DNA of 64,000 nucleotides from CAWVWD01 sp965662365 (GTDB lineage Bacteria; Bacteroidota; Bacteroidia; Chitinophagales; Saprospiraceae): contig CBFIHR010000011.1 in the NCBI GenBank assembly GCA_965662365.1, positions 10,607 through 74,606 of the forward strand, in the 5' to 3' direction. The translations under genes were made by a program, and so were the position numbers. The notes beneath the pieces were generated by a model. That model worked only from the letters and a program-made list of their open reading frames with translations, was not told the origin of the DNA and ran no database searches. Below are positions 1 through 8,506 of the stretch, one piece after another (position 1 is the first letter of the stretch; each line of letters opens with the position of its first letter).

Positions 1-785
1 CTAATCGCCCAAATCCAAGTTTGTATTCGACCAGTCAAAAAGAAGGTTTTTCTATTCCGATTACGGACAGATTGTATTTGAAAGATAATTATGTCGAAGA
101 TATTTGGGACGAAATTATTGAATCTCCTTTGCGTACTCACAAGGGGTATAAATATTCTGATTTAGGGTTTTATATTTCTGCAAAAGTCGTAGAGAATGTT
201 TCGGGGCAAACACTTGACGAATATGTTAGCGATAACTTTTATCAGCCGTTAGGTTTATCAACTGCAGGATTCAATCCGTTAGACAGGTTTGAGGCATACC
301 GGATTCCACCGACCGAAGAAGATAGTTATTACAGAATGCAGAAAGTACAGGGGTACGTCCATGATATGGGAGCGGCGATGTTGGGCGGTGTAAGTGGTCA
401 CGCTGGTTTGTTTGCGAATGCTAAAGATGTGGCGGTGATTATGCAAATGTTGATCAATGGTGGAAACTACGCAGGTCGTCAGTATATTAGCGAAGCGACC
501 GTGAAAGAGTTTACAACTCGATACAAAGACAGCTCTCGTCGAGGCATTGGTTTTGATATGAAAGAGATGGACAGCAAACGCAGCCAGAATGTATCAGAAT
601 TAGCTTCTTCAAGTACTTTCGGGCATTTGGGCTTTACGGGTATTTGTACTTGGGCTGATCCTGAAAATAATTTGGTTTATGTCTTTTTATCGAATCGGAC
701 TTATCCAACAATGAATAATAGCAAATTGTATAAGATGGATTTTCGACCGAGAATTCAAACGGCTATTTATGAAGCGATGGAATAA
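1..785 (+). CDS. Serine hydrolase (beta-lactamase/class C family), C-terminal part
   Basis: The reading frame is open from the first base of the window (AAT at 3-5), so the 5' part, including the SxxK nucleophile motif, lies outside. Visible family features are YSDLGF, in the place of the YxN motif, and GHLGFTG, in the place of the KTG/HxG motif, followed by the usual closing stretch with FLSNR and FRPRI. The family hydrolyses peptidoglycan-derived or ester/amide substrates, usually in the periplasm. The closing FLSNR...FRPRIQ segment is typical of the Bacteroidota proteins in which a glycoside hydrolase family 3 domain (beta-N-acetylglucosaminidase type) is fused to a C-terminal serine hydrolase, so the complete protein could be such a fusion. 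That is inference, since the N-terminus is not visible. No terminator hairpin with a U-tract follows directly; an inverted repeat lies downstream. Confidence 0.85.
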   Translation, partial: NRPNPSLYSTSQKEGFSIPITDRLYLKDNYVEDIWDEIIESPLRTHKGYKYSDLGFYISAKVVENVSGQTLDEYVSDNFYQPLGLSTAGFNPLDRFEAYRIPPTEEDSYYRMQKVQGYVHDMGAAMLGGVSGHAGLFANAKDVAVIMQMLINGGNYAGRQYISEATVKEFTTRYKDSSRRGIGFDMKEMDSKRSQNVSELASSSTFGHLGFTGICTWADPENNLVYVFLSNRTYPTMNNSKLYKMDFRPRIQTAIYEAME

Positions 786-831
786 AAACGATAACTCGCT
801 AAATGATTTTTGTTTGCTAATAATGCGTGAG

Positions 832-1019
832 CCTGACAGATTTTTTAGCTCCGAAAGCAAGATTTAATAACACCTTTACCGTTTGAATCAGACATTATTT
901 CTTTTAATATTTTCAACGCTTCCGGAGCGTAAAGAAAGAAATCAAGTCTTGTTTTTTGGTTCTTTACGGTTTTTTATAATTATTAAAAACTTACTTGCTA
1001 CCTTATAAAATCTGTCAGG
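832..1019. repeat. 188-bp stretch bounded by 13-bp perfect inverted repeats
   Basis: CCTGACAGATTTT at 832-844 is the exact reverse complement of 1007-1019. Inside lie further complementary pairs, for example CGTAAAGAA at about 928-936 with TTCTTTACG at about 960-968, and CTCCG with CGGAG. There is no reading frame of note inside and no obvious target-site duplication at the edges. It could be a miniature inverted-repeat element or a large folded 3' region between two convergent genes. Confidence 0.5.
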
Positions 1020-1056
1020 TTTCAAGATGATATCGTTTACGAAAATCATTAAAAAA

Positions 1057-1722
1057 TTAATCTTCAATAAAAATTTCTAAATCAGAATATCTATCGCCTA
1101 AAGGATAAGGAGCATAACTGTAAATCACACCAATGCCTTTAGCATAATATGTCACGGGGATAAACGGATTGTCACTTTCAAGGACAGCGACGATTTGCTT
1201 GACCGAAGCGGTTATTTTTCCAATTCCGATAACATCATTAAAGGTTTTTCCTTTGATTTGCATCGATTTCTCTTTAGCGATTACTATATATAATGTCGCA
1301 ATGGTTTCCTCAGCATTTTCATAATCTAACCAAAGATCTTCTACATTGACTGCTGTTTTAAGAAAATTTTCCTCTTTGAATGTTTCATTATTGAGCATGA
1401 AGAAGTTACCATCTTCTTCTCGTATCAAGCTCACATCAAAAGGATTTTGCTTATTGACGATTACTTTATAAGTATGCCCGTTGACGATACTATCTTTTTT
1501 GAGTTCAAAAGTGATTTCAGTTGTTGCCCAAACTTCTCTATTATGTTTTCCGGAGATCATCGCATCGATATTTGTACGATTTGTGTCCGAAGTCGCATAA
1601 TCTATGAAGTTATATGTCCATGTTTGACCATTTTCAAGTGGATAGTACGACTGTCCTGCTGTTGCATTATAACATAATACGAATATTGCAATCAGTGTCA
1701 GCTGGCAAAAAGTATATTTCAT
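1057..1722 (-). CDS. Secreted protein of unknown function
   Basis: 221 residues with a clear N-terminal signal peptide: a short basic start, a hydrophobic core around residues 6-20, and a cut probably near TAGQ at about 21-24. The mature part opens with YYPLENGQTWTY, a pattern common in Bacteroidota exported beta-rich proteins that describe 'text at the end of a barrel' families. I do not recognise a catalytic motif. It stands alone, convergent with the serine hydrolase and separated from it by the 832-1019 inverted repeat. Function unknown; a periplasmic or surface location is inferred from the signal peptide only. Confidence 0.75.
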   Translation of the reverse strand: MKYTFCQLTLIAIFVLCYNATAGQSYYPLENGQTWTYNFIDYATSDTNRTNIDAMISGKHNREVWATTEITFELKKDSIVNGHTYKVIVNKQNPFDVSLIREEDGNFFMLNNETFKEENFLKTAVNVEDLWLDYENAEETIATLYIVIAKEKSMQIKGKTFNDVIGIGKITASVKQIVAVLESDNPFIPVTYYAKGIGVIYSYAPYPLGDRYSDLEIFIED

Positions 1723-2202
1723 GTGCTTTGTTTTAGAGGAATAAAATAATATTAAAATTGCGTGATTTTATCATTAGGTGACTACTTGATTTGAACAGAT
1801 TTTAATTGATAATTATTTTATCAATACACGAATATAAGCATTGAATCGAGGATATTTAATATTCTGTTAAAGAATAAGGAGATTAAAATTTAGATATTAT
1901 TCGTTATTGTATTTATTTCGCTGATTTTACTTTGTAGCTGGTAGATGTACCGCAATTTTATGAGGGAAGATAGACAACGTATTGATTCGTTTATGAAGGA
2001 GTTTTTGGTAGTTCAGCCCTTACATCTTTTCTCCTGCTTATTTGTATTTTGCAGAAATAATAACAATCATAAAAAGTGTTAAACACTTTTAAAGCCATTC
2101 TAAAAATAGTTACTTTAGAATTTAGTTGAAGGTTTGTTCGTTGGTGAGTAGGAACGATTCAAAAAATCAATCGCTATTTTGTAAATTAATAACTGAAAAA
2201 AT
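1723..2202. other. Intergenic region between divergent genes, with two palindromes
   Basis: No convincing gene. A 45-codon ATG frame at 1945-2082 has a plausible-looking start (MYRNFMREDRQR) but no family resemblance and ends in low-complexity sequence, so it may be a remnant. Two adjacent palindromes lie near the gene at 2203: AAAAGTGTT-A-AACACTTTT at 2072-2090 and TTCTAAA...TTTAGAA at 2098-2120. They are possible operator sites for the downstream gene; this is unproven. Confidence 0.4.
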
Positions 2203-3480
2203 ATGAAGAAACTCATTTTAAGTTTAGTGCTGTTAGCATATTTTGGAATTCAAGCGAATGCAGCCTATATGTTAATACCGATGGATGAAAAACAACGTAA
2301 TCATCTAAAGGCTTATGGTGTAATGTATTACGTATTAGAAAAAGAAGTCGAAGGTTACTGGATGCTCAATTATAGAGGTGGTAGTTTTGCGTTCAAACAC
2401 ACGTCTCTCTTCGAAGAGTTGTGCAAAGTCCGTGACGTCAGTTATGAGGTTATTGCTGATGCGAAATTTGCAAAAATTCGTACCGAAATTGGAAATCCGG
2501 AAGTAAATCAAGAAATTGTTAAGCTGGAGGTTGCCCCGAAAATTGCCGTTTATACGCCCGACGTAGATCAGAAAGGAAAAGAAATACAACCATGGGACGA
2601 CGCCGTTACCTTGGTGTTGACGTATGCCGAAATTCCTTACGAAACTGTTTATGACAAAGAAGTACTGGAAGATAAGTTAGCTGAATACGACTGGCTACAT
2701 TTACATCACGAAGACTTCACGGGGCAATACGGCAAATTTTACGCTTCCTATGGTAGTCAAGCTTGGTACAAAAATAATGTCAAGCGAATGGAAGATTTGG
2801 CAGAGAGTTTAGGGTATGAAAAAGTATCTAAACTAAAATTAGATGTCGTTAAGAATATTCGAGAATATGTTGTCGGTGGTGGATTTATGTTTGCAATGTG
2901 TTCAGCGACAGATACTTATGATATTGCGTTAGCCGCTGATGGCGTAGATATTTGTTCAAAAGTGTACGATGGCGATCCACAAGATCCGAATGCACAATCA
3001 AAATTGGATTTTGAAAAAACCTTTGCTTTTAAGGATTTTAAGTTAAAATCAAATCCGTTGGAGTATGAATATTCGACGATTGACAGACCTCGTGCACCGG
3101 TGATAGATGAAAAAATTGACTATTTCACTTTATTCGATTTTTCTGCAAAATGGGATCCAGTTCCGACCATGTTGACGCAGTGTCACACTAAAACTGTAAA
3201 AGGTTTTATGGGTCAAACAACCGGTTTTATGAAAAATCAATTGAAGTCAGAAGTATTGATTTTGGGCGAAAGTAAACCATTTAACGAAGCTAGATACATT
3301 CATGGTGAATATGGCAAAGGCTTTTGGACTTATTACGGCGGACACGATCCAGAAGATTATCGTCACTACGTACAAGATCCTCCGACCGACTTAAATTTAC
3401 ATCCAAACTCAGCCGCTTACCGCTTGATTTTGAACAATATTTTGTTCCCGGCAGCACGTAAGCAAAAGCAAAAGACGTAA
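2203..3480 (+). CDS. Exported ThuA/amidotransferase-like protein (labelled 'asparagine synthetase B' in relatives)
   Basis: 425 residues with a signal peptide (MKKLILSLVLLAYFG..., probable cut after ANA near residue 20). The sequence type (YMLIPMDEKQRNHLKAYG, LNYRGGSF) is one I know from Bacteroidota genomes under the name asparagine synthetase B. Nothing here matches a real AsnB: there is no N-terminal Cys2 nucleophile, because it begins with a signal peptide, and no synthetase pyrophosphate loop. From about residue 105 it looks like a class I amidotransferase/ThuA-like flavodoxin fold (KIAVYTPD, YDWLHLHHEDF). GGGFMFAMCSAT places Cys233 where the nucleophile elbow of that fold would be. It is a single gene closed by a 15-bp stem terminator at 3522. 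Presence as a gene is certain; function is unknown. Confidence 0.8.
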   Translation: MKKLILSLVLLAYFGIQANAAYMLIPMDEKQRNHLKAYGVMYYVLEKEVEGYWMLNYRGGSFAFKHTSLFEELCKVRDVSYEVIADAKFAKIRTEIGNPEVNQEIVKLEVAPKIAVYTPDVDQKGKEIQPWDDAVTLVLTYAEIPYETVYDKEVLEDKLAEYDWLHLHHEDFTGQYGKFYASYGSQAWYKNNVKRMEDLAESLGYEKVSKLKLDVVKNIREYVVGGGFMFAMCSATDTYDIALAADGVDICSKVYDGDPQDPNAQSKLDFEKTFAFKDFKLKSNPLEYEYSTIDRPRAPVIDEKIDYFTLFDFSAKWDPVPTMLTQCHTKTVKGFMGQTTGFMKNQLKSEVLILGESKPFNEARYIHGEYGKGFWTYYGGHDPEDYRHYVQDPPTDLNLHPNSAAYRLILNNILFPAARKQKQKT

Positions 3481-3521
3481 TTTATTTATATTTTTATTGC
3501 TTTCGCAAATAATAGATATGA

Positions 3522-3563
3522 AAGAGGCTTGAGTTCAATTCGGAACTCAAGCCTCTTACTTTT
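3522..3563 (+). terminator. Rho-independent terminator after the ThuA-like gene
   Basis: A perfect 15-bp stem (3522-3536 with 3543-3557), a 6-base loop, then a T-rich stretch. It sits 42 bases after the stop codon. Confidence 0.85.
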
Positions 3564-3712
3564 ACCAATTTTATAATTGACGAATCCGTTGGTTTGATGG
3601 CGAACTGATCGTTAAAAATCTGTGAGATGAAGAGTTTCTTTTTATAACTTTTTGCATCTTGCAATTAAAATATAGGAGATTCTGAAACGAGTTCAGAATG
3701 ACGAAATATTAT

Positions 3713-3745
3713 AAAAAAAGCCCGAAGCCAAAACTTCGGACTTTT
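3713..3745 (-). terminator. Terminator of rtcB
   Basis: The stem pairs 3716-3727 (AAAAGCCCGAAG) with 3734-3745, with one mismatch. Read on the minus strand it is followed by a run of seven T. It lies 37 bases beyond the rtcB stop. Between it and rtcB, 3750-3780 holds repeated CTGC/ACTG words of the kind common in Bacteroidota intergenic DNA. Confidence 0.75.
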
Positions 3746-3781
3746 CAAAACTGCCGACTGCAAACTGCTTTCTGCCAACTG

Positions 3782-5206
3782 TCACTTATCCATCCGCACA
3801 ATCTTCGGCGAAAAAGTACCAATTACTTCGACCAAATCTTGTTGAGCATCCATTACGTTCTGAATATTTTTATACGCTTGCGGTGCTTCATCTAAGCCGC
3901 CACCAAAAAGCGTTACTTGATGCTTTGATAATTCTTGTTTTAGCATTTTCAGACTCAAATTAGCTTTTGCTTTTGAGCGAGACATTTGTCTGCCAGCACC
4001 ATGTGATGCAGAATGAAGCGACAGCGGATTGCCTGTACCTCGAACGATAAAACCTGGTGCCGTCATCGATCCAGGAATTACCCCTAAAACACCCTTTCCC
4101 GCAGGTGTCGCTCCTTTGCGATGAACAATAACTTCCTCACCATTTGATAGTTTTTCTTTCCAAGCAAAATTATGATGATTCTCAACCGTTGCCACGACTT
4201 GCATGCCTAACGAAGCAGCCATTCGACGGTGAATATGATGATGACAAGCCGACGCATAATCACCCGCTAAATTCATTGCCAACCAATATTCTTGACCAGC
4301 TTCCGAGTTCAAATCCAACCAAGCCAAATGCTGTGCTTCTTTTGGTAAATAACACAATTCTCTGGCGAGTTTCGTGTAATGACGAGCGATATTCGCACCC
4401 AATGCACGAGAACCTGAGTGCGTCAATAAGCCCATGTACTCCCCGAGAGGTAAACCAAACTCATTGTTCACATCTGTAATATTCACCATTCCAAATTCAA
4501 CAAAATGGTTACCGCCACCAGACGAGCCAATTTGTTGATACGCTTTATTTTTTAACGGTTTCAAAATTTTAATTTCCTTAAATTCTGACCGTTCAAAAAT
4601 CGCATCTTTACGATTTTTATCCTCGAAAATATGTCGCCCGAAGCGAGAATTTTCCTTAATCAACCCTTTTAATTGAAAGTCGTTGTTTGTTAAGTACGAC
4701 GCTTTAGCTTCGTAAATAGACAAACACATTCGACAACCAATATCAACACCCACACCATAAGGAATTACGCAGTTTTGTGTCGCCAACACACCGCCTATCG
4801 GTAAGCCATAACCTTGATGAGCATCCGCCATCAACGCCCCTCCGACAGTTATCGGTAGCCGCATAGCGATACTCATTTGGTCAATTGCACCTTGTTCGAT
4901 AAATTGACTACCATATTGTTTAAAATGTTTCGTTTCGTCATCTCGCAGCAATCGGTGTTCTTCGCCAACCTCTATATTTTTTACATCTGGTTTTTCGATT
5001 AACAACGCTGCAATCGGTGCTAAAACCTCATGCTCCCGAAATTGCTTCGGATGTTGTAACAATTGCTGTAACAAGTTTAAGACATAAGCCTTATTATTTC
5101 TTTTATAATTTCGTAAAACGATTTCCAACGTCATACTGGCGATTTTGCTCCCTTTGGGAAAGCCAATTTTCGTCAAATCACCGCCTTTTATTTTTAATTT
5201 TGCCAT
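3782..5206 (-). CDS. rtcB: RNA-splicing ligase RtcB
   Basis: 474 residues. RtcB joins RNA 2',3'-cyclic phosphate or 3'-phosphate ends to 5'-OH ends using GTP and Mn2+. Family blocks seen in order: GVGVDIGCRM (metal Cys), GGGNHFVEF (metal His), HHHIHRRMA, ENHHNFAW, HRKGATPAGKG and SHGAGRQMSRS. The His of SHGAGR (about residue 402) is 72 residues before the terminal Lys, matching the spacing of the guanylylated His and the C-terminal Lys in archaeal RtcB. Length is typical of the long form. There is no archease, RtcA, RtcR or PrfH gene nearby, so it looks like a single-gene unit with housekeeping RNA repair. A CCCGATT/AATCGGG hairpin lies 13 bases before the start codon. Confidence 0.97.
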   Translation of the reverse strand: MAKLKIKGGDLTKIGFPKGSKIASMTLEIVLRNYKRNNKAYVLNLLQQLLQHPKQFREHEVLAPIAALLIEKPDVKNIEVGEEHRLLRDDETKHFKQYGSQFIEQGAIDQMSIAMRLPITVGGALMADAHQGYGLPIGGVLATQNCVIPYGVGVDIGCRMCLSIYEAKASYLTNNDFQLKGLIKENSRFGRHIFEDKNRKDAIFERSEFKEIKILKPLKNKAYQQIGSSGGGNHFVEFGMVNITDVNNEFGLPLGEYMGLLTHSGSRALGANIARHYTKLARELCYLPKEAQHLAWLDLNSEAGQEYWLAMNLAGDYASACHHHIHRRMAASLGMQVVATVENHHNFAWKEKLSNGEEVIVHRKGATPAGKGVLGVIPGSMTAPGFIVRGTGNPLSLHSASHGAGRQMSRSKAKANLSLKMLKQELSKHQVTLFGGGLDEAPQAYKNIQNVMDAQQDLVEVIGTFSPKIVRMDK

Positions 5207-5219
5207 ATTATTTCGTTGT

Positions 5220-5237
5220 CCCGATTAAGCAATCGGG
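5220..5237. repeat. CCCGATT-AATCGGG palindrome in the rtcB leader
   Basis: CCCGATT (5220-5226) and AATCGGG (5231-5237) form a 7-bp hairpin with a 4-base loop just upstream of the rtcB start. It belongs to a set of TCCCGA...TCGGGA palindromes also seen at 7908, 35137 and, in decayed form, at 63946. Confidence 0.6.
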
Positions 5238-5557
5238 ATTTCATAAAATTCAACTAGATACTGGTCGCTGGTTTCTAAAGAACCCAACGTCAGTTGATTA
5301 TCCAATAATTTTTTATCTGAATATAATTGAAAAATAGGGGAAGTGTAGAGGTTTGTTAAACGTTTAAAATTTAGTAAACCTAAAGTTCAATTAAAACGAT
5401 GATATTTTTGTTGAAGAAACACATGACTGAAAATTTTTGAACGTTATAAATGCTATTTGATTTTTCAATTATGATGATATAGACGCTGAAAGTAGGAGAG
5501 AAGTTCCTTGAGGCAAAAACTTTTTGATTTTTTAATGGGATAAGATCATGAAAATAT

Positions 5558-5590
5558 GGTCATATCCTCGCTTGAAGTGAGGACATGACC
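5558..5590 (-). terminator. Terminator downstream of the NTF2-like gene
   Basis: GGTCATATCCTC at 5558-5569 pairs with GAGGACATGACC at 5579-5590, with one mismatch, and the inner bases extend the stem. It is 12 bases past the stop of the minus-strand gene. The T-tract on that strand is weak, so this is a moderate call. Confidence 0.6.
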
Positions 5591-5601
5591 GAATAAAAAA
5601 C

Positions 5602-6483
5602 TTAATCCTTTTTCTTTTCTTCGTACGTTTCTACCAATTGAATAAAATCTTTTACCACATCATTAGGTACTGTTATCGACAGGTGATAATGTTTTAATTT
5701 CCACTTGCCGTCAACCAGAGCGACAACGCCAGAACTACGACAAACGCCCATCCAGGTATCCAGCGTTTCATTGAACCAAGCGATATTTCCGTCATCAGAT
5801 AAGTGAATTTGACGTTCAATTGTTTTAAAATCCCAGGCTTTGTCCCGCTCAAAATATTTGGCAGACCAAGCCTTTAATTCATCACGTAGCCAACGCTCGG
5901 ATTTATCCGTTCCGATATAAACACAATCTTCAGTCATACTTCCGAAAAACACATCTTCATCCGCTGTTGCAGCGGCATTGTGCCATGTGTTCATCATCTC
6001 ATCAATCTCATAGGTTGGATCTGCCTTACAATCATTTTTGCGACGAGTGTCAGTGATACTAATGATTTTCCAACCTTTTTCAGACTTGAATAATTCAAAC
6101 GCATTCACGCCACAATGCAACAAATCTTCATTGTAATAAAAAGTATATTCCGTCCAAGCGGTCGCCATATTACCATCAATTTTGATGTCGTAGCTCCATA
6201 TTTTTTCATCGTAAATACCTTCATGTTCTGACCCAGTACTTTTAATGAATTGTTCCATAGAATCGGAATGTAATTTTGGTTTACCTGCTTTATTGATGAA
6301 AATCGTTTTTAAAGTCGCATTTGGATAAACAACCGCACGGATTTTGGTGCTGTCCGTTGTTCGCATGCCATCGAATAGTTGATTGATGACGGTTTTGATT
6401 TGTGCTTCATCCGTTTCGATTTTTTGCGAAAAGGTTGGTAATGCTACCATTAGCATTAATAAAAGTAGAAGTGTATTTTTCAT
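5602..6483 (-). CDS. Secreted tandem NTF2-like (SnoaL/DUF4440-type) protein
   Basis: 293 residues counted from the ATG at 6481-6483. An in-frame ATG 51 bases upstream would put 17 residues before a clean signal peptide (MKNTLLLLLMLMVALPTFSQ), so I prefer the internal start. Two NTF2-like halves are visible. The first (about 25-150) has IKTVINQLFDGM and GWKIISITDTRR, the usual ends of this alpha+beta cone. The second (about 165-290) starts with MNTWHNAAA and ends with GKWKLKHYHLSI. Such domains bind small molecules or act as scaffolds, and no catalytic set can be read off. Probably periplasmic. It stands alone, with 0.86 kb without a clear larger gene upstream. Confidence 0.8.
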   Translation of the reverse strand: MKNTLLLLLMLMVALPTFSQKIETDEAQIKTVINQLFDGMRTTDSTKIRAVVYPNATLKTIFINKAGKPKLHSDSMEQFIKSTGSEHEGIYDEKIWSYDIKIDGNMATAWTEYTFYYNEDLLHCGVNAFELFKSEKGWKIISITDTRRKNDCKADPTYEIDEMMNTWHNAAATADEDVFFGSMTEDCVYIGTDKSERWLRDELKAWSAKYFERDKAWDFKTIERQIHLSDDGNIAWFNETLDTWMGVCRSSGVVALVDGKWKLKHYHLSITVPNDVVKDFIQLVETYEEKKKD

Positions 6484-6534
6484 AATATGATTTATTGATT
6501 GAATAATTATTGAAGGATAAATTGGGATAAACAA

Positions 6535-7106
6535 ATATAGATTTAAGCCAATACTTTAGGAAGTTAAAACCTGCTTTTTTTATGGTAAAGTTTTTTGAAA
6601 AATCTGTGATAAACGTTGAGATACGAATTACCTGAAATGTTTGGTGTTAATATTCATAATATGAACCCAAAAACAGGAAATAATCGCAGTGGATTTGAAA
6701 AATATTCACTTTTGACTCGGTATTAAGTATATCGGTACAACACGACCTTCATAAGATTTCAGAAGTAAAGTGAACCTCAATTTATTTCGTAGCAGTTATT
6801 TCAAAAGGGTTAAAGAAGCATATCAATGTGCGAAAGAAATGATGAAAGTGGATAAAATGATGGTTATTTGGGGCTGAAATTAGCCATTAGAATAGGTATA
6901 ATATTAATATGACAGAAAATAGACAATTAGGTATTTCTGTGAAAATTGTAATATTTAATTAACCAATTTTTATTTTCCTTAATATAAGCAGCGTTTAAGT
7001 AAATATTATCGTAATGTTAAGTTACGGTAAGTAAAATAAACATATTTGAGAATTAGAACACTGTAAAATGTTGGGGCTTTTCGTTCCTAAAACGGGCTTT
7101 GTTTCC
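6535..7106. other. Long intergenic stretch with no recognised gene
   Basis: No frame beyond about 40 codons. Short peptide-like pieces occur (a 21-codon ATG frame from 6661, and an open stretch without a good start ending near 6879), but none has a recognisable family or consistent codon pattern. A promoter-like box for the small unit downstream follows at 7107. Confidence 0.5.
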
Positions 7107-7114
7107 TATCTTTG
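7107..7114 (+). promoter_or_regulatory. TATCTTTG -7 box of the small transcription unit
   Basis: It matches the Bacteroidota TAnnTTTG consensus exactly, 42 bases before the 31-codon ORF. No good TTG -33 element is present at the expected distance, so the call rests on the -7 box and on the terminator that closes the same unit. Confidence 0.5.
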
Positions 7115-7155
7115 TCATTATTCATACAGTTTGTAAAACCTTAAACATTGTCATT

Positions 7156-7251
7156 ATGACAGCTACACTTACTTACACCTTAATCTTAGGTATTATCTTT
7201 GTCGGGAGAACTGCTTACAAACATGTGGTTCAAGATAAAACATACCTTTAG
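7156..7251 (+). CDS. Putative 31-residue small membrane peptide (or small RNA unit)
   Basis: The ATG frame encodes 31 residues: a Thr-rich start, a hydrophobic run (YTLILGIIFVG), then a polar tail with Lys, His and Asp. It sits between a consensus -7 box (7107-7114) and a strong terminator (7286-7327), so a transcript of about 200 bases seems real. Whether the peptide or the RNA is the product cannot be decided here. No Shine-Dalgarno sequence is visible, which is normal for this phylum. Confidence 0.35.
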   Translation: MTATLTYTLILGIIFVGRTAYKHVVQDKTYL

Positions 7252-7285
7252 ATTAAGAGAAATTGTAATTACCAGAATTAAATTG

Positions 7286-7327
7286 AAAACCACAAAGCTT
7301 TCCTCACAATCGCTTTGTGGTTTTTTT
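7286..7327 (+). terminator. Strong rho-independent terminator
   Basis: AAAACCACAAAGC (7286-7298) pairs perfectly with 7312-7324, followed by a T run. On the plus strand it ends the small unit at 7107-7251. It also lies 17 bases from the 3' end of purE and may serve both strands. Confidence 0.85.
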
Positions 7328-7343
7328 GTTTTCTAATCTTGAT

Positions 7344-7856
7344 TTATCCTTTTTCTGCTTCCAATTCTGCAATTTGTGTATTCACTTTATCCACCAAAGC
7401 CTGTTTGTAATCTACTAATTTTTGATGCAATTTCTCATCAGAAGTTCCCAAAATCTCCGCTGCTAACAAACCAGCATTTTTAGCAGAATTTAATGCAACC
7501 GTAGCGACAGGAACCCCTCCAGGCATTTGCAAAATAGACAAAATAGAATCCCAGCCATCAATCGAATTACTCGATTTCACAGGAACACCAATTACTGGTA
7601 ATGTTGTCAAAGAAGCGACCATTCCCGGTAAATGTGCTGCTCCGCCTGCACCAGCGATGATCACTTTTAAACCTCGGGAATGTGCCGATTGTCCATACTC
7701 GACCATTCGTAAAGGTGTTCTGTGTGCCGAAACAACCGTTACTTCGTGTTCAATTCCAAACTCATTCATGATGTCAACAGCAGCTTGCATTACAGGCAAA
7801 TCTGATTTGCTGCCCATTATTATTCCTACTTTTGGACTTTCTTTTGGACTTTTCAT
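7344..7856 (-). CDS. purE: N5-carboxyaminoimidazole ribonucleotide mutase PurE
   Basis: 170 residues, the normal size of class I PurE. The enzyme moves the carboxylate of N5-CAIR to give CAIR in de novo purine synthesis. Motifs: GSKSDLPVM near the N-terminus, SAHRTPLRM (catalytic His in the SAHR loop), AGAGGAAHLPGM and GVPVATVAL. PurK, which makes the N5-CAIR substrate, is not adjacent. The start ATG at 7854-7856 is followed by a short lysine/serine tail before the fold. A perfect TCCCGAG-GT-CTCGGGA palindrome lies upstream at 7908. Confidence 0.97.
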   Translation of the reverse strand: MKSPKESPKVGIIMGSKSDLPVMQAAVDIMNEFGIEHEVTVVSAHRTPLRMVEYGQSAHSRGLKVIIAGAGGAAHLPGMVASLTTLPVIGVPVKSSNSIDGWDSILSILQMPGGVPVATVALNSAKNAGLLAAEILGTSDEKLHQKLVDYKQALVDKVNTQIAELEAEKG

Positions 7857-7907
7857 ATTTGTAATTATTTTTTATTGCTAATAATTTTGATGCAAAAGTA
7901 GGAATTT

Positions 7908-7923
7908 TCCCGAGGTCTCGGGA
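7908..7923. repeat. TCCCGAG-GT-CTCGGGA palindrome upstream of purE
   Basis: A perfect 7-bp inverted repeat with a 2-base centre, between the divergent purE and the 127-residue membrane protein. It is a member of the dispersed palindrome set described under findings. Confidence 0.65.
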
Positions 7924-8007
7924 TGAAAATTAGTGTTGTTGGATAGAAATCTGTAATTTGGTATTTTCACACATTCCGACACTCCAGCTTCGGAATACGC
8001 AGAAATT

Positions 8008-8391
8008 ATGAAAAAACAAGAAATCTTAGACGATAATTTTTTTGATGAACAACCTATTTCACCGCCTTTAATTTTTAAAATTAAAGCGATCTCAAAATGG
8101 TGGTTTTACAAACGCATTCAATATAACGGGATTATCATTTTATTTCAAGCGGTAATCTTTCTATTATTTTATAAAACAATACATTGGAGATTTGGAATTT
8201 TTGAAGGTTTAAGACAAGCTGGAGCTTTCACTGTTGTTGCTAATATTCTTTTTTCTTTAGGTTCAATTGTAGAAATAATAGCGGTTATTTTCAAACGAGA
8301 TTTATCGGAATTTAGAAAAATATTATGGCTAATCGGCTTATGGTTTAGCATATTGTTGACAGCCTATATGTATTTAGGAACGGTGAATTAA
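8008..8391 (+). CDS. Small integral membrane protein of unknown function
   Basis: 127 residues. After a polar, acidic N-terminus (about 1-45) there are three probable membrane segments: about residues 46-62 (IIILFQAVIFLLFY), about 72-95 (AFTVVANILFSLGSIVEIIAVIF) and about 104-124 (ILWLIGLWFSILLTAYMYL). No family is recognised. It lies between purE, divergent, and the haloperoxidase-type gene, same strand, 145 bases away and probably separately transcribed. Confidence 0.7.
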   Translation: MKKQEILDDNFFDEQPISPPLIFKIKAISKWWFYKRIQYNGIIILFQAVIFLLFYKTIHWRFGIFEGLRQAGAFTVVANILFSLGSIVEIIAVIFKRDLSEFRKILWLIGLWFSILLTAYMYLGTVN

Positions 8392-8506
8392 TCATTCTCA
8401 AAATCGCATCTTCCCTCAAATCTATCGTTCAATATCCAAAAATCAATTTTCATCTATTGTATTTTTACATTTCGTAGATTTTATCGTTATTAACATAGTT
8501 TATGTC

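Noticed and set aside
3782..5206. RtcB as part of an RtcB-PrfH type rescue system together with the release-factor-like ATPase
   Set aside because: The two genes are 32 kb apart, no PrfH is visible, and rtcB is a single-gene unit. The link would be speculation.
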